Shown here piece after piece: positions 44,978 through 54,800 of a stretch of DNA of 64,000 nucleotides. The DNA is from Pseudomonadota bacterium. Lineage in GTDB: Bacteria; Desulfobacterota; Desulfobacteria; Desulfobacterales; Desulfolunaceae. Location: NCBI GenBank assembly GCA_018818835.1, contig JAHIRD010000110.1, positions 26,286 through 90,285 of the forward strand, given 5' to 3'. Below the pieces are notes generated by a model that was not told the origin of the DNA, searched no databases, and saw only the letters and a program-made list of their open reading frames with translations. Numbering within the stretch: the first letter of the stretch is position 1; each line of letters begins with the position of its first letter. The position numbers and the translations under genes were made by a program.

Positions 44978-45258
44978 GCCTCCGGTGGCCAGCTCCCCGC
45001 CTTCGCCCCGACACACAAATGGGTTGTTCTGATGGGAAATCCTCTTTGATTCCCACAGGGGCACGGCGCGCCGTGCCCCTGTCAAAACCCGTTTATTAAA
45101 CATGTCCTTTCGTTTCCAGGCTCCAGCATGGAAACGAAGAAACAGCGAAAACCTGTTTGTCAAACTTTTCAAAAGTTTGGCCCCCGGCAGGGCCAATGCT
45201 ATGGCTTGTTTTTAAAAATCTTAAGTCAACAGCATTGCCCGGCAGGGCAGCCGGAGGC
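44978..45258. repeat. GCCTCCGG-ended interspersed element, copy G, with a 28-base palindrome
   Basis: It starts GCCTCCGGTGGCCAGCTCCC and ends GCAGCCGGAGGC. The end carrying CAAACTTTTCAAAAGTTTG and GGCCCCCGGCAGGGCC is near the right side, so the copy is inverted relative to A. A perfect 28-base palindrome centred on GGCGCGCC lies at 45055-45082. It fills the gap between the receptor stop (45273) and the permease start (44953). Confidence 0.8.
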
Positions 45259-45272
45259 ATCACTCATCATCA

Positions 45273-47285
45273 CTAAAACCGTACATCACATCCGCCATAC
45301 ACCGTTCGTCCGGCCTGGGGCAGGTCGTAGCTTTGTTCAAAGTCTTCGTCAAAGAGGTTCTGGCCGCGGACATAGACCGTAACGGTGTCGTTGATCAGGG
45401 ACTGGGAAATTTTGGCATTGACCACCGTAAAATCGTTGAGTTTACGTTTCAGCAAGGGGGATGTTCCATCGGCGTAATAATACTGGTCTGCCATATGAAG
45501 AATGTCCGTATGGAGCATCAGCCCGAACCCAACGGTGTAGGTGCATCCGAGGGTGTATTTGTTTCTGGGTCGGTACTGAAGTTCATCCCTCTCGGTTGCG
45601 GGTGATTTGTCTTTTGAATCGAGATAGGAGTAGGATGCGCCCAAAATCAGGTTCTCAAAAAAACGGTTTTCAACCGAAACATCCACCCCCTTGAACAGGT
45701 ATTCTTCCAGGTTTTCGTAAGGGCCGGTGATCTTCTCAATGTAATCTTCCACTTCCGAATAGTAGCAACTGATGGAAAGGGATGATTCGGCCGGCAGTTT
45801 CTGGACAAGCCCAACGTCATACTGGTAGGTCTTTTCCGTTTCAAGATCAGGATTTCCATAGTCCACATCATACAGCTGCCGAAGAGAGGCAAACCGGACT
45901 TTTTTAGAGTACGAGGCTTTCAGTCGGGTTTTATCTGTCACGTCATAGCGGGATCCCAGAATAAAGGAATTGTTCTGGTCACTCTCAACGCCGCTGCCCT
46001 CCATGAAATGCTGACTGAAACCCAGAACAAACCCATAGGCTTCACGGGGCGAAAGTTCACACTCCAAGGCCAGGGATTTGATCTCAATATCTTCATCGGA
46101 CTCAAACAGGGTTTTCACAGGGGGGGTTGATCCACCACCACTGCCGGCGATCATTTCAAAGCCGTCCGCATCCCAGGTATGATTTTCATAACTCAGCCCC
46201 AGGGTTCCTTTGAGCCATTGGGTGGGGTCATAGGCGATCTGGGTGTTGATCCCCGTGATGGCTGTTGAGGTATTGTTCTCGTAAGAGTTCCGGGCCACCT
46301 GGCTGGTGTATGTGGCATCATCATACCTGTTTTCAAGTACGTCCTGCTGGTTTCGGTATATCCAGCCGCGTATTCCTATGGGACTGTCCATTTTATGGTT
46401 GAAGGCCAGTTGGGCGGAAAATCCTTCCAGATCATCCACACGAACGTATTTGGAACGTTTGTTAAAGGGGTCGGCCGGGTCACTGTCCGAGGTGGGAGGC
46501 ACTCCGTTTTCCCCCTGGTACCAGTTGAGAGTCATGCCCATCTGGGTGTTGTCAGAAAGGGTATAACCCAGGTTGGTAAACAGGGAATTTCGTTCAAAAT
46601 CGCTGTTTTCCCGAGAAGCGCCGTCTTCTTCCGTGGTGGGTTCAAAATCATCGGACAGGGGAAAGGCCGGTTTATATTCCCGGTTGGCGCTGATGAAAAA
46701 ATCAAGCTTTTCAGTCCCGCCGGACAGGGCGGCCCGTGCCAGCCAGGCATCCTCGGTTCCATATTCACCGCCCACAGAACCGTGAAGACCCTGACGGCCT
46801 TTTTTGGTAATGATATTGATTACGCCGCCGTTTCCGCCAGGGCCATAAAGAACACTGCCCCCGCCCGTGATTACCTTGACCTGGGCAATATGTTCCACAG
46901 GAAAGGAGGTGGGGTCGAATTGACCATCGTATGTGTCATTGATGGGAATCCCGTCCAGTAGAAGCAACACGTGCCGTGTTTTAAATCCCCTGATATCCAC
47001 CCGGGGTGTGCCTGCTCCACCCACCCGGATACTGATTCCGGGAACCAGGGCAAGGACATCCGAGAGGGTCGTGGCCCCCATGTTTTTGATCTCATCCGCA
47101 GTGATCTGATAGTGGGTGCTGGCCATTGTCACTTCACTTTTTTCACCGGAAACAACGATCTCACCCAGGGAGTAGAGCCCGTCTTGATCCGCGTTTTCGC
47201 TTTGAGATGCCAGGCACACGCCTGTGAGCCCCACAAAAACAAGCATCCATAGAATTAATACCGATTTTTTCATTGCATGTTTCAT
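45273..47285 (-). CDS. TonB-dependent outer-membrane receptor
   Basis: 670 residues. Signal peptide (SVLILWMLVFVGLTGVCLA), a TonB-box region (GEIVVSGEKS), a plug domain (TLSDVLALVPGISIRVGG, VDIRGFKTRHVLLLLDGIPI, GGGSVLYGPGGNGGVINIIT) and a beta-barrel ending in aromatic GGCDVRF. It is most like BtuB/CirA-type receptors for corrinoids or metal chelates. Energy should come from ExbBD-TonB at 36384-38082, and the cargo should pass to the ABC importer at 42032-44953. A leader with three hairpins precedes it. Confidence 0.93.
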   Translation of the reverse strand: MKHAMKKSVLILWMLVFVGLTGVCLASQSENADQDGLYSLGEIVVSGEKSEVTMASTHYQITADEIKNMGATTLSDVLALVPGISIRVGGAGTPRVDIRGFKTRHVLLLLDGIPINDTYDGQFDPTSFPVEHIAQVKVITGGGSVLYGPGGNGGVINIITKKGRQGLHGSVGGEYGTEDAWLARAALSGGTEKLDFFISANREYKPAFPLSDDFEPTTEEDGASRENSDFERNSLFTNLGYTLSDNTQMGMTLNWYQGENGVPPTSDSDPADPFNKRSKYVRVDDLEGFSAQLAFNHKMDSPIGIRGWIYRNQQDVLENRYDDATYTSQVARNSYENNTSTAITGINTQIAYDPTQWLKGTLGLSYENHTWDADGFEMIAGSGGGSTPPVKTLFESDEDIEIKSLALECELSPREAYGFVLGFSQHFMEGSGVESDQNNSFILGSRYDVTDKTRLKASYSKKVRFASLRQLYDVDYGNPDLETEKTYQYDVGLVQKLPAESSLSISCYYSEVEDYIEKITGPYENLEEYLFKGVDVSVENRFFENLILGASYSYLDSKDKSPATERDELQYRPRNKYTLGCTYTVGFGLMLHTDILHMADQYYYADGTSPLLKRKLNDFTVVNAKISQSLINDTVTVYVRGQNLFDEDFEQSYDLPQAGRTVYGGCDVRF

Positions 47286-47341
47286 GTCCGAATAAATCCC
47301 CCCGTGCGCAGGTTATAATCTTACAAAGCCAAATGTATAAA

Positions 47342-47407
47342 CAGTCGGAAGCCCGACTGATATCTTCCCAAGGGCCTCGCATGAGGCTCTGTCCAAGAGG
47401 CTTGGAC
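47342..47407 (-). promoter_or_regulatory. Structured leader of the TonB-dependent receptor gene (three hairpins)
   Basis: On the minus strand the leader holds, in order, GTCCAA-GCCTC-TTGGAC (47391-47407), GCCTC-ATGC-GAGGC (47374-47387) and CAGTCGG-GCTT-CCGACTG (47342-47359). Both stem loops carry GCCTC that can pair with the GAGGC of the second stem, so alternative pairing is possible. The start codon is about 55 bases further on. I could not match it to a known riboswitch class, including cobalamin. Confidence 0.5.
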
Positions 47408-47640
47408 ACTCCAGCGCCAATTCTTAAGCGCATGGTATGATCCTGTCATAAACAATGCCAAAGGGATTAACCGTTGTTTTTAGTCATGGAAATTGGATTA
47501 ATCAAGAATAAATGACGCACATTGTGGAAAAATGGAGTAAACGAACCTGTAATAACGAAAAATAACGACGATACTTAATGGCCCCAGGCAGAACCCGGGA
47601 ATGAGTCATGTCCTCAATACATTCCGAAATAAAAAATGGC

Positions 47641-47697
47641 ATAAGTCCCATGGGTCCCATAAATCCTATGGGACCTATAAGACCCATGGGACATATG
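47641..47697. repeat. Tandem TATGGGAC-type decamer repeat, copy 4
   Basis: About six units (ATAAGTCCCATGGGTCCCAT...CCTATGGGACC...ACCCATGGGACATATG). The right edge ATGGGACATATGAAGATTTT is the same as in copy 1, and the left flank AAAAATGGCATA is also shared, so the whole block was copied. Confidence 0.8.
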
Positions 47698-47866
47698 AAG
47701 ATTTTAAGGATATGGATTCCGGGTCAAACGATTGGGCAAAAACATGATCAAACCTTTTCAATTAAAAGAGCCACGGGCAGACCTGACCCCTTTATCTCGA
47801 GTTCAAAACAGGCCTATTGAAAATAATCGCCGTGCAAAAATGGTTGACCGGATCGGCAGTGGATAA

Positions 47867-48220
47867 TGGTGTTACATTTATTAACCAGTATTACAAAAAA
47901 TTCATTTAAATTGTGATGTAAAATCCATAATCTGACATCGTAAAACCCCCTGAACAGCGATTATTATTTTAAATAATTTCGGCACATATTTTGCTGTTAT
48001 TATAAAAATATGATTTGCTCGTGCGCCAATCGGTGCACACCACTCATTGTATGCATTCACACTATCATCGAAAAAATGTTTCATGCCTTAATGAAGGCCG
48101 CTGGCCAAGTCTTTTTTAGTCATTTGATCACACATTTTTAACATTTTTGGACTGTTGTATTCCTGCTGGCGTCCTTTATTGGAGACGAATTATTAACCCC
48201 CGAAATTTTAGGAGGAGACC
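47867..48220. other. Gap before the PEP-CTERM gene
   Basis: The AT-rich stretch has no convincing gene. A GGTGCAC...GTGCGCC-like short inverted segment lies near 48020-48035. The only functional site I can support is the ribosome site GGAGGAGACC directly before 48221. Confidence 0.4.
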
Positions 48221-48934
48221 ATGATCACCATCAAAGCATTTGTCATATCAACCATTTTGTTAGCCATGTCGGTCCCATCAATGGCCACCATCATGTCAAC
48301 GGACTTGGGTGCTGGAATGAAGATCGAATATGGAGACGATCCCATGACCCTTGATGCCACTTCAACGGATAATGGGGCAACGATGGCCAACGTCGATATC
48401 ACGGGGAGTGTCACTGGAATACATGCTTATTCGTCCCTTGAACTTATTGATCTTGGCGATGAAGACGCAACCCTCGAGTTCAATCTGGGTTGGGATGGTA
48501 ACGACTATATTGGCCGTTCGTCTGTGGGACAGACCACACCAAATGCAAATTACGCCGAAATAGCTTATTCTGCCCAAAATGATTCGGTCCTTGTTTATGA
48601 CTGGCTCTTTGAATATTCCGGAGCCAATCCCTTTGGTCTTCAGATCGTCCGGATTACCGAGGATGGAACGGTCTTGGAGAACCTGGGAAATTCAGGCGAC
48701 ATCGGCCTTCATGAAGGTACGGGTGACTTTAATCTCCTTGGGGGAGAAGACTATTATTTTGGCGTTCTTTTTTACCCTAATGTTTCAGGAGGAGTCGGAA
48801 ATCTTCAGGGGGATCTTACCGGTGATATATCCTTTCATTTCAATGGAACCCAGCCTGTGCCCGAACCCGCAACACTCTTGTTGTTGGGCGTGGGCTTGTT
48901 AGGCTTGACCGGTAAATCCCGAAAAAAGATGTAA
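48221..48934 (+). CDS. PEP-CTERM sorting-domain protein
   Basis: 237 residues. A signal peptide (AFVISTILLAMSVPSMA), a beta-rich domain without Cys, and a C-terminal sorting signal VPEPATLLLLGVGLLGLTGK plus SRKKM: the PEP motif, a hydrophobic segment and a basic tail. Such proteins are processed by an exosortase and often end up in extracellular matrix. No exosortase gene is in the window. A strong GGAGGAG lies upstream and a terminator follows. Confidence 0.93.
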   Translation: MITIKAFVISTILLAMSVPSMATIMSTDLGAGMKIEYGDDPMTLDATSTDNGATMANVDITGSVTGIHAYSSLELIDLGDEDATLEFNLGWDGNDYIGRSSVGQTTPNANYAEIAYSAQNDSVLVYDWLFEYSGANPFGLQIVRITEDGTVLENLGNSGDIGLHEGTGDFNLLGGEDYYFGVLFYPNVSGGVGNLQGDLTGDISFHFNGTQPVPEPATLLLLGVGLLGLTGKSRKKM

Positions 48935-48981
48935 AGGCCTGTCCGAAGGCAGATAAAATATAAGCGAAAAAAACATGCAAT

Positions 48982-49036
48982 AAAAGCCACAAAGACAATG
49001 TCTCCGAAACGGGAGGGGTCGCTTGGTGGCTTTTTT
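48982..49036 (+). terminator. Rho-independent terminator after the PEP-CTERM gene
   Basis: AAAAGCCAC pairs with GTGGCTTTT, an internal CTCC-GAAAC-GGGAG hairpin lies in the loop, and six T end the stem. Downstream to 49386 there is only an AT-rich stretch with two TATAAT boxes near 49278-49300 that could be part of the promoter for the next operon. Confidence 0.75.
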
Positions 49037-49386
49037 ATTTTATGGTCTTCATGTTGGTGATAAGGAACACGCGTACACATACACGAACGTGCTTCCACAA
49101 TAGATGGTTTTGACGAATGTAGATTCGACTCTCCCTGACTTGCATCTTAATTTGACGTAGAGAAAGACAGATGATATTATAAAAAATCATGCCTTTAGTA
49201 ACCTCATGTTCGCTTAAGACGCGGGTAATCACGCAAAGTCCCATGGCTTTATGAAAGTATACAGCAAAAAATCTATTGTATAATTATTACTTTATAATGA
49301 AAGATATTCAATATCCAAAGTTGAAACATATAGGGTTCTTTTCATTTTAAATTCTGAATAATTTTGTTTAAGGAGGAAAAGGAACG

Positions 49387-50817
49387 ATGGAAACGTTTAA
49401 AAATTATGATCCTGAACATTATTATGATGAGTTGATCAATGCCGACGGGACTCCGCGACCCTGTGCCCAACTGATCGTGAATAAAATTGAATCATTGCCC
49501 CCGGGGGCCTTTGAAATGCGGCAGAAAGCGGCGGAATCACTGCTTCTAAAAATGGGCATTACATTCAATGTTTATGGGCGTGATGAGGGGGCTGAAAAAA
49601 TTTTCCCCTTTGACATTATTCCCCGTATTGTGCCGGGAAGCGACTGGCAACAAATTGAAAATGGCCTGAAACAAAGGATTTTCGCTCTCAATGAATTTAT
49701 TCAAGACATTTACAATGATAAAAAAATCCTCAAGGACAAAATTATTCCTGAGGATTTGATTTACTCAAGCCGAACCTACCGGAAAGAGTGCGAGGGTTTC
49801 ACACCTCCCCGGGGGATATGGTGCCATGTGACGGGCACCGACCTGGTTCGCGACAAAGATGGTCGCTTTTATGTGCTTGAAGACAACCTGCGATGCCCGT
49901 CGGGGGTGTCCTATGTCCTGGAAAACCGCCAGGTGCTCAAACGAACATTCCCCCAGGTATTCAAAGAGTCCCTTGTCAGGCCGGTGGATGATTATACGAC
50001 CAAACTGCTGGAGATGCTCGAATATCTGGCCCCGAAAAACGTCCAGAATCCGACCATCGGCGTTCTGACTCCAGGTATTTACAACAGCGCTTATTTTGAA
50101 CATTCCTTCCTCTCACAGCAAATGGGCGTGGAATTGGTTGAGGGCCAGGACCTGGTGGTTTCAGACGGATTTGTTCACATGATCACCACCAAGGGCCTTA
50201 AACGGGTGGATGTTCTCTATCGTCGCATTGATGACGACTTCCTGGATCCGTACGTGTTCCGACCTGATTCCATGCTGGGTGTCAAGGGGATTATGGAGGT
50301 CTACAAAGCAGGCCGGATTGCCATGGCCAACGCGCCGGGTACCGGTATTGCCGACGATAAGGTCATCTATGCCTATGCACCCGATATCATTAAATACTAC
50401 ACCGGAGAAGACCCCATCCTGCCCAATGTTCCCACATACATATGCCGGGATGATCAGCAGCGGGCTTACGTCCTTTCTCATCTGGACGAACTGGTGGTCA
50501 AGGCGGCCAACGAATCCGGGGGATACGGCATGCTGGTGGGACCCCATGCCACGGCCGAAGAAAGGGCGGCCTTTGCCGAAAAAATCAAGGCAGAGCCCAG
50601 AAATTATATGGCCCAGCCCACCATTTCCCTGTCACGGGTCCCCACCATCGTGGGAGATCGTATTGAGGGGCGCCATGTTGACTTACGGCCTTATGTGCTT
50701 TTTGGTGAAGATATTTACGTCCAGCCCGGCGGACTGACCCGGGTGGCCTTGACCAAAGGCTCCCTGGTGGTGAACTCCTCCCAGGGTGGCGGGAGCAAGG
50801 ATACCTGGGTCGTTTAA
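49387..50817 (+). CDS. Circularly permuted ATP-grasp protein (COG2308 type), stand-alone
   Basis: 476 residues. [57 protein letters not shown] and [17 protein letters not shown] are blocks of the circularly permuted ATP-grasp family predicted to make peptide-like amide bonds. A conserved acidic metal/ATP site is likely in the EDNLRCPSG region. AAGGAGG precedes the start. First gene of a five-gene amidoligase/transglutaminase cluster whose product is not known. Confidence 0.9.
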   Translation: METFKNYDPEHYYDELINADGTPRPCAQLIVNKIESLPPGAFEMRQKAAESLLLKMGITFNVYGRDEGAEKIFPFDIIPRIVPGSDWQQIENGLKQRIFALNEFIQDIYNDKKILKDKIIPEDLIYSSRTYRKECEGFTPPRGIWCHVTGTDLVRDKDGRFYVLEDNLRCPSGVSYVLENRQVLKRTFPQVFKESLVRPVDDYTTKLLEMLEYLAPKNVQNPTIGVLTPGIYNSAYFEHSFLSQQMGVELVEGQDLVVSDGFVHMITTKGLKRVDVLYRRIDDDFLDPYVFRPDSMLGVKGIMEVYKAGRIAMANAPGTGIADDKVIYAYAPDIIKYYTGEDPILPNVPTYICRDDQQRAYVLSHLDELVVKAANESGGYGMLVGPHATAEERAAFAEKIKAEPRNYMAQPTISLSRVPTIVGDRIEGRHVDLRPYVLFGEDIYVQPGGLTRVALTKGSLVVNSSQGGGSKDTWVV

Positions 50818-50893
50818 ATTTTCAAGAAAGGGAATCCATCATGAGATGGCTCATTTTACGACGCCATCAATCTATGGTTAAGGAGGAAAACCA

Positions 50894-51868
50894 ATGCTCA
50901 GCCGTGTGGCCAACTCAATCTACTGGATGTGCCGATATATAGAGCGTGCCGAAAATGTGGCCCGCTTCATCAGTGTCAACCTCAACCTGCTTCTGGACCA
51001 GACACTTGAAAAGGGCAAACACTGGGAACCTTTGGTGATGATCACCGGTGACCAGGAGATGTTCGAAAAAAAATATACCAGCTATGACCAGGAAACAGTC
51101 ATTCGATTTCTGACCTTTGACCGGGATTATCCCAATTCCATTATCACCAGCCTGGGAGCTGCCCGGGAAAATGCACGATCCATCCGCGAAATTATCTCGT
51201 CGGAAATGTGGGAACATTTGAATAATTTTTATTTGGAACTGGCCGAGCCTGGAAGTCCGGGATTTGCCCTGGATGAGCCCCACCGTTTTTTCAAAATCAT
51301 CCAGATGCGCAGTCATCTGTTTACAGGTCTCATGGATAGCACCATGAGCCATGGAGAGGCCTGGAACTTTGCACGCATCGGCATGATGATCGAGAGGGCC
51401 GACAAAACATCCCGTATTCTGGATGTCAAATATTTCATGTTGCTGCCCCAGGTGGATATGGTCAACACACCCATTGACAATATCCAGTGGATGGCTGTGC
51501 TCAAATCCGCCAGTGCCTTTGAGATGTATCGAAAAGAACATCACCGCATCACCCCGCGCAATGTGGCCAATTTCCTGATTTTCGACAGCCAGTTCCCACG
51601 ATCCATTCGCCATTGCGTGTCCAAATCCAAAATCTGCCTGCACCGCATCACCGGCTCGCCCCCCGGTTCAACGCGAAATCCTGCGGAAAAGCGTTTGGGC
51701 CGTCTTGAAGCGGACCTTGAATATTCTGACATTGATGAAGTGATCGAATATGGCATGCATGAATATCTGGACAACGTTCAGACCCGTCTTAATTCTGTGG
51801 ATGAAGCCATTGGGGTCACGTTTTTAAACATGAAACCCCAGAGTGACGCCATGGAAAACGAACAGTAA
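50894..51868 (+). CDS. Alpha-E domain protein (COG2307 type), stand-alone
   Basis: 324 residues, wholly helical: MLSRVANSIYWMCRYIERAE at the N terminus and WNFARIGMMIERADKTSRIL in the middle are the repeated helical motif of the alpha-E family, which always accompanies the permuted ATP-grasp protein. AAGGAGG precedes the start; 76 bases separate it from the ATP-grasp gene. Function unproven; probably a scaffold or partner of the ligase. Confidence 0.92.
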   Translation: MLSRVANSIYWMCRYIERAENVARFISVNLNLLLDQTLEKGKHWEPLVMITGDQEMFEKKYTSYDQETVIRFLTFDRDYPNSIITSLGAARENARSIREIISSEMWEHLNNFYLELAEPGSPGFALDEPHRFFKIIQMRSHLFTGLMDSTMSHGEAWNFARIGMMIERADKTSRILDVKYFMLLPQVDMVNTPIDNIQWMAVLKSASAFEMYRKEHHRITPRNVANFLIFDSQFPRSIRHCVSKSKICLHRITGSPPGSTRNPAEKRLGRLEADLEYSDIDEVIEYGMHEYLDNVQTRLNSVDEAIGVTFLNMKPQSDAMENEQ

Positions 51869-51893
51869 TTAAAAGAGAAAGAGAGGACGCCCC

Positions 51894-54800
51894 ATGGGAA
51901 TCCATGTTGCTTTGAATCATAAAACAGCGTACCAGTATGACCGGCCCATCACGCTCTACCCCCAGATTGTCAGGTTAAGGCCTGCCCCCCATTGCCGGAC
52001 ACCGATTCTCAGTTATTCCATGACGGTGACGCCGAAAACCCATTTCATCAACTGGCAGCAGGATCCCTTCAGTAATTATCTGGGCAGGCTGGTTTTTCAT
52101 GAAAAGGCTTCAGAATTCCAGGTGGAGATTGACCTGGTGGTGGATATGATCATCATCAACCCCTTTGATTTTTTCCTGGAACCCCATGCGGAGACCTTTC
52201 CTTTTAAATACGAAGAGGGCATCACACCGGATCTGGCACCTTACCTGGGCAAAGCACCGGCAGATAAAAAACTGATCGAGTATCTGGCCACCATCGACAT
52301 GCGGCCAAGGCAAACCCTGACATTTTTTATGGACCTTATCCAAAAGATGAGCAAAGATATCAGCTATCTGATCCGCATGGAACCCAATGTACAAAGTTGC
52401 GGGAAAACCCTGACCCTGGGCAGCGGATCCTGTCGTGATTCGGCTTGGCTTCTTGTGAATATCCTTCGTCATCTGGGTTTGGCTGCCCGTTTTGTTTCTG
52501 GCTACCTGATTCAGCTTGCGGCGGATGTCAAATCCCTGGACGGTCCTTCGGGACCCGAGACGGATTTCACCGACCTCCATGCCTGGACCGAGGTGTTTCT
52601 CCCCGGAGCCGGCTGGGTGGGCATGGACCCCACCTCGGGTCTTTTTGCAGGGGAAGGCCATATCCCACTGGCCTGTTCTCCGGAACCCCAGAGCGCGGCG
52701 CCCATCTCAGGTTCCCTGGAAGAATGCGAGGTTGAATTCAGCCATTCCATGAGTGTCCAACGCATTTTCGAAGCGCCCCGGTCCACAAAACCATACCCTG
52801 AATCCGTCTGGCAAGCCATTGTGGATCTGGGCGATCAGGTGGACCTGGAGCTCGAAGCTGGGGATGTGAGACTGACCATGGGCGGGGAACCCACCTTTGT
52901 CTCCATCGATGACATGGAAAGTGCCCAGTGGAATACAGCGGCTCTGGGAAAGGAAAAACAGGATCTTTCAGAAATCCTGATCAAAAAATTGCGCCAGAAA
53001 TGGGCTCCGGGCGCTCTTCTCCACTATGGCCAGGGCAAATGGTATCCGGGTGAATCCCTGCCACGCTGGGCCCTGGGCTGCTACTTCCGAAAAGACGGAC
53101 AGCCCGTGTGGAAAGACCCCCAATGGCTGGCCGATGTATCCAAAAACTACGGATTTGGGCCTGAAGAGGCCAAACGGTTCATGGAAAATCTGGCTGACCA
53201 TCTTTCAGTCAGCCGGGACTTTATCCGCGAAGGGTATGAGGATATGTTGTACTATCTTCACAAGGAACAACGGCTGCCCATCAATGTGGAACCCACTGAT
53301 CCCAGACTTGATGACCCCGAAGAAAGGGCCCGCATGGTCCAGACCTTTGAACAGGGACTGGGGACGGTTGCAGGCTATATCCTTCCCTTGCAGTATGGCT
53401 CCTGGAAAAGCGGTCCCTGGCCATTTCGGGGGAACCGCATGTTTCTTCTGCCCGGAGATTCCCCCGCAGGCTTGCGCCTGCCCCTGGATTCCCTGCCATG
53501 GGTCTCCAAAGAGGATCTCCCCTATGACCAGCCCCTGGACCCCATGGCGGACCGGGGGCCGCTTCCGGAGCTTAATGAGCAACAACAAAGCATCAAAGGT
53601 CAGCTGCCCGAAACAGTGGGTGATGGCGTTCATCCCCAGCCCAAACCCTTTGACCAGCCGGACATGGTCACGGGCCAAAGCGCGGCCTGGGTGGTGCGAA
53701 CCGCCTTGTGCGTCCAGCCCCGCCAAGGACGCCTTTATGTGTTTATGCCTCCCATCAGTTCCCTGGAAGGATACCTGGAACTGGTGGCCATTTTGGAGGA
53801 CACGGCCCGTTTGACCCAGCTGCCGGTGGTCATCGAAGGATACACCCCGCCCTATGACCCTCGCATGGACAGCCTGAAAATCACACCGGATCCGGGTGTG
53901 ATCGAGGTGAACATCCAACCCATGAACACCTGGCGGGACATGGTGGACATCACCACGACACTTTATGAAACGGCCCGTCAAACAAGGCTTGGCACAGAAA
54001 AATTCATGCTGGACGGCCGTCATACAGGCACGGGAGGGGGAAACCATATTGTTCTTGGCGGCAGCACACCGGCAGACAGCCCCTTTTTGCGTCGGCCGGA
54101 TCTGTTGCGAAGTTTTCTCACGTTCTGGAACAATCATCCCTCACTTTCATTTCTTTTTTCAGGTCTTTTTATGGGCCCCACCAGTCAGCAGCCCCGTATT
54201 GATGAGGCACGTCATGACAGTCTCTACGAATTGGAAATTGCCTTTGCCGAACTGGACCGGCAGACCGGAGGACCTGACCGACCCTGCCCGCCCTGGCTGG
54301 TCGACCGCTTGTTCAGGCATCTTCTGGTGGATGTCAGCGGCAACACCCACCGGGCGGAATTCTGCATTGACAAGATGTACTCGCCGGACAGCTCGGCGGG
54401 TCGATTGGGATTGCTGGAATTCCGGGCCTTCGAAATGCCGCCCCACGCCCGGATGAGCCTGGCCCAGCAACTGTTGATACGCATCTTTGTGGCCTGGTTC
54501 TGGAAAACGCCCTACCGAAAACCCCTGGTCCGGTGGGGCACACGTCTTCACGACCGTTTTATGTTGCCCCAGACCCTTTTCGATGATTTTGCCGATGTGA
54601 TCCAAACACTGAACCAGGCCGGTTACACTGTTTCCATGGATTTTTTTCATCCCCATTTCGAGTTCCGCTTTCCCATTTACGGCAAGATAAATTGCCAAGG
54701 CATGGAAATCGAACTCAGGCAGGCCCTGGAGCCCTGGCATGTCCTGGGTGAGGAACCCGGAGGCGGAGGCACCGCCCGCTATGTGGATTCGTCTGTTGAA

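Noticed and set aside
21634..47697. The decamer and GCCTCCGG repeats as CRISPR-like arrays
   Set aside because: Units are adjacent without spacers of constant length, copies are scattered over 45 kb, and no cas gene is present.
47744..47866. A 40-codon open frame (MIKPFQLKEPRADLTPLS...)
   Set aside because: No ribosome site and no recognisable family. It might be a remnant, but nothing supports calling it a gene.
41046..49036. The long hairpins at 41046-41093 and 48982-49036 as riboswitches
   Set aside because: Both lie after genes, end in a T run in the direction of the upstream gene and fit terminators. Their loops do not match a known aptamer.
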